A DNA stretch of 64,000 nt, taken from contig NZ_AP017368.1 of NCBI RefSeq assembly GCF_002355955.1, positions 434,001 to 498,000 of the forward strand. Direction: 5' to 3'. The notes beneath the pieces are model-generated. The model was not told the origin of the DNA and made no database searches. It saw only the letters and a program-made list of their open reading frames with translations. This DNA comes from Candidatus Desulfovibrio trichonymphae. Its GTDB lineage: Bacteria; Desulfobacterota; Desulfovibrionia; Desulfovibrionales; Desulfovibrionaceae. The position numbers and the translations under genes were made by a program. Positions 62,608 to 64,000 of the stretch are shown piece by piece (position 1 is the stretch's first letter; every line of letters begins with the position of its first letter).

Positions 62608-63444
62608 TTAAAACGGCAGCAAAGTCATGCGGCCTTTTTCAAAAACCGCATGCTGTGAAAAGCCGAAGCCTCGGGCGTACGAGGCCAGACGGTCAAAGCT
62701 GAAGGCAATATCGTCAGCGTTATGCGCGTCAGAGGCAAAGCTCACCGGCAGAGCCAGTTCCGCCGCCAGAGACATGAAAAGCGGCGCCGGGTAGATTTCC
62801 CGGCAGGGTTTGCGCAGACCTGCGGAAGAAATTTCCATGCTCATGCCTGCGTCCCGCAGGGCCGTTAGGGCGTTGTAGATCGTCTCTCGGCTGTCGGCTT
62901 TGGCAAGCCAGATATGGAACTGTTCCACAGAAAAAATTTTGATGAGATCAGGGTGGGCGGCAATGTTGAAAAGTCTGGAGACGATCATCGCTTCCCATGC
63001 CGTAAAATAGGCATGATACCGCGCCTCGCATTCTTCTTGGGAAAAACCGGCCCACGTCAGCGCCCCGTCGTCAAAACCCCAGCGTCCTATAAAATGTACG
63101 CTGCCAAGAAGATAGTCAAAATCACAGGCCCGGCACGCGGCGCTCGTGTATGCCGTCCGGCCGTCAAGCCAGTCCATTTCCATCCCGTAGAGCACCCGGC
63201 ACACGCCGTTGGCCCCCTCTTTCGACGCAGCTTTCAGTTCCAGCACATCGCGCTCGTAGTCCGGCAGAGAGCGCGTCAGATGCTCGCGGTATTCATGGAG
63301 GTAGTCAAAGCCGTACGGACGCGGCGAATGTTCAGAAAAACCCAGCAGCAACAGGCCCTTTGCAAGGGCAGCTTCGTACATGGCGGCAGGGGTGTCCCGA
63401 CCGTGCGAACAGCATGTGTGGGTGTGCAGGTCGCTTGTGATCAT
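62608..63444 (-). CDS. PHP-domain histidinol-phosphatase family protein
   Basis: The 278-residue protein has PHP metal-binding motifs: SDLHTHTCCSHGRDTPAAM at the N-terminus, LGFSEHSPRPYGF, YGMEMDW, LLGSVHFIG, IAAHPDLIKIF and the C-terminal SFASDAHNADDIAF. This matches HisK/HisJ-type histidinol phosphatases, which make histidinol in histidine synthesis, though other PHP phosphoesterases look alike. The start overlaps the pyrR stop as ATGA. Confidence 0.82.
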   Translation of the reverse strand: MITSDLHTHTCCSHGRDTPAAMYEAALAKGLLLLGFSEHSPRPYGFDYLHEYREHLTRSLPDYERDVLELKAASKEGANGVCRVLYGMEMDWLDGRTAYTSAACRACDFDYLLGSVHFIGRWGFDDGALTWAGFSQEECEARYHAYFTAWEAMIVSRLFNIAAHPDLIKIFSVEQFHIWLAKADSRETIYNALTALRDAGMSMEISSAGLRKPCREIYPAPLFMSLAAELALPVSFASDAHNADDIAFSFDRLASYARGFGFSQHAVFEKGRMTLLPF

Positions 63445-63974
63445 AACACCACAAGTCGAACCGCGTCTTCGCCGTCGCGCTCTTCCAAAAGCACGTCCAC
63501 ATGCTCGTGGCGTTCTGTGGCGACAACGCGTCCTGCATAATCGGCCTGAATGGGCAATTCCCTGTGTCCCCTGTCGATAAGCGCGAGCAGTTCCACGGCA
63601 TCTGGGCGGCCGTAGTCGAGCAGGGCTTCCAGCGCGGCGCGGACGGTGCGCCCGGTAAACAGCACATCGTCCACCAGGATGACCACGCGCATGTCCACGC
63701 TCTCGGGTATGGAAGAAGACACGATCTGCGGCTTGCCTTCTATGCTTGTCCAGTCGTCTCGATAAAGATTGATATCCAGCGTGCCGAGCGGCAGGCGACG
63801 GCCGATGCGTCTCTCAAGCAAGACGGCAAGACGCCGGGCCAGATCCGCCCCGCGTCGTTGGACGCCGACCAGCATCACTCCCCCGCAGTCGGGATGACCT
63901 TTGAGAATCATGGCGGCCAGCTCGTCAAGAATACGGGCAATCTCGTGTTTGTCCAACAGCGGTGACACAGTCAT
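63441..63974 (-). CDS. pyrR: Bifunctional pyrimidine regulator/uracil phosphoribosyltransferase PyrR
   Basis: PyrR controls pyrimidine gene expression in many bacteria by binding leader RNA, and has uracil phosphoribosyltransferase activity. The 177-residue protein shows GVMLVGVQRRGADLARRLA, the flexible-loop region LDINLYRDDWT, and the PRPP-binding loop VVILVDDVLFTGRTVRAALE. ATG 63974 is preferred because GGAGG lies 10 bases upstream; a GTG three codons earlier is too close to it. It is the first gene of a short run with the PHP phosphatase, near the window edge. Confidence 0.93.
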   Translation of the reverse strand: MTVSPLLDKHEIARILDELAAMILKGHPDCGGVMLVGVQRRGADLARRLAVLLERRIGRRLPLGTLDINLYRDDWTSIEGKPQIVSSSIPESVDMRVVILVDDVLFTGRTVRAALEALLDYGRPDAVELLALIDRGHRELPIQADYAGRVVATERHEHVDVLLEERDGEDAVRLVVL

Positions 63975-64000
63975 GGACTTCACCCTCCAGCGTAAAAATA

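Overview
The window is chromosomal DNA from a sulfate-reducing deltaproteobacterium of the Desulfovibrio type. The main evidence is a complete aprBA-qmoABC(D) block, a desulfoferrodoxin-rubredoxin-flavodiiron arrangement with a 45-residue rubredoxin, and a PEP synthase-pyruvate carboxylase pair of the large Desulfovibrio kind. Housekeeping genes are intact and tightly packed. Genes for DNA defence, DNA uptake and recombination, and one oxygen reductase, are broken or reduced to fragments. That pattern suggests a lineage under genome reduction, such as a host-restricted or intracellular symbiont. This is an inference; a termite-protist symbiont like 'Candidatus Desulfovibrio trichonymphae' would fit, but only a database search could show it.

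Layout. 1-8.2 kb: the edge of a peptide-type ABC permease, an rdgC-like pseudogene, a pseudouridine synthase, phosphoglucomutase, an HtrA/DegP protease, a Xer recombinase and a twice-frameshifted dprA. 8.2-12 kb: an unknown membrane protein, then a decayed restriction-like locus (PLD-helicase, methyltransferase N-terminal part, and remnant of a further gene). 12.1-29.6 kb: tRNA-Val(CAC) and the complete division/cell-wall (dcw) cluster, on the minus strand in the order mraZ-rsmH-ftsL-ftsI-murE-murF-mraY-murD-ftsW-murG-murC-murB-ftsQ-ftsA-ftsZ. MraZ-box-like repeats lie in front of mraZ, and ftsL seems to lack a standard start codon. 29.8-31 kb: superoxide reductase and rubredoxin on the plus strand, followed by a stub of roo joined to the C-terminal part of an hsdR gene. 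31-39.2 kb: aprBA-qmoABC plus a conserved coiled-coil partner, the electron-transfer core of sulfate reduction. 39.4-41 kb: a divergent EPSP-synthase-like protein.

41.3-52.3 kb: a minus-strand run of pgpH-like HD phosphohydrolase, ybeY, birA, pyruvate carboxylase and PEP synthase. Biotin ligase sits beside the biotin enzyme, and the two carbon enzymes together form the pyruvate/oxaloacetate/PEP node. 52.3-55.2 kb: a 22-bp tandem repeat and a wrecked type I-F cas1 and cas2-3 with no CRISPR array. 55.2-64 kb: lon, a frameshifted radC, a secreted protein of unknown function, a secreted alpha/beta hydrolase, a DedA protein, a ModF-like double ABC ATPase, a PHP-type histidinol phosphatase and pyrR.

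Taken together, the window keeps peptidoglycan synthesis, division, APS reduction, anaplerosis and protein quality control. It has lost two restriction-type systems, CRISPR immunity, DprA, RdgC, RadC and the oxygen-reducing flavodiiron protein.
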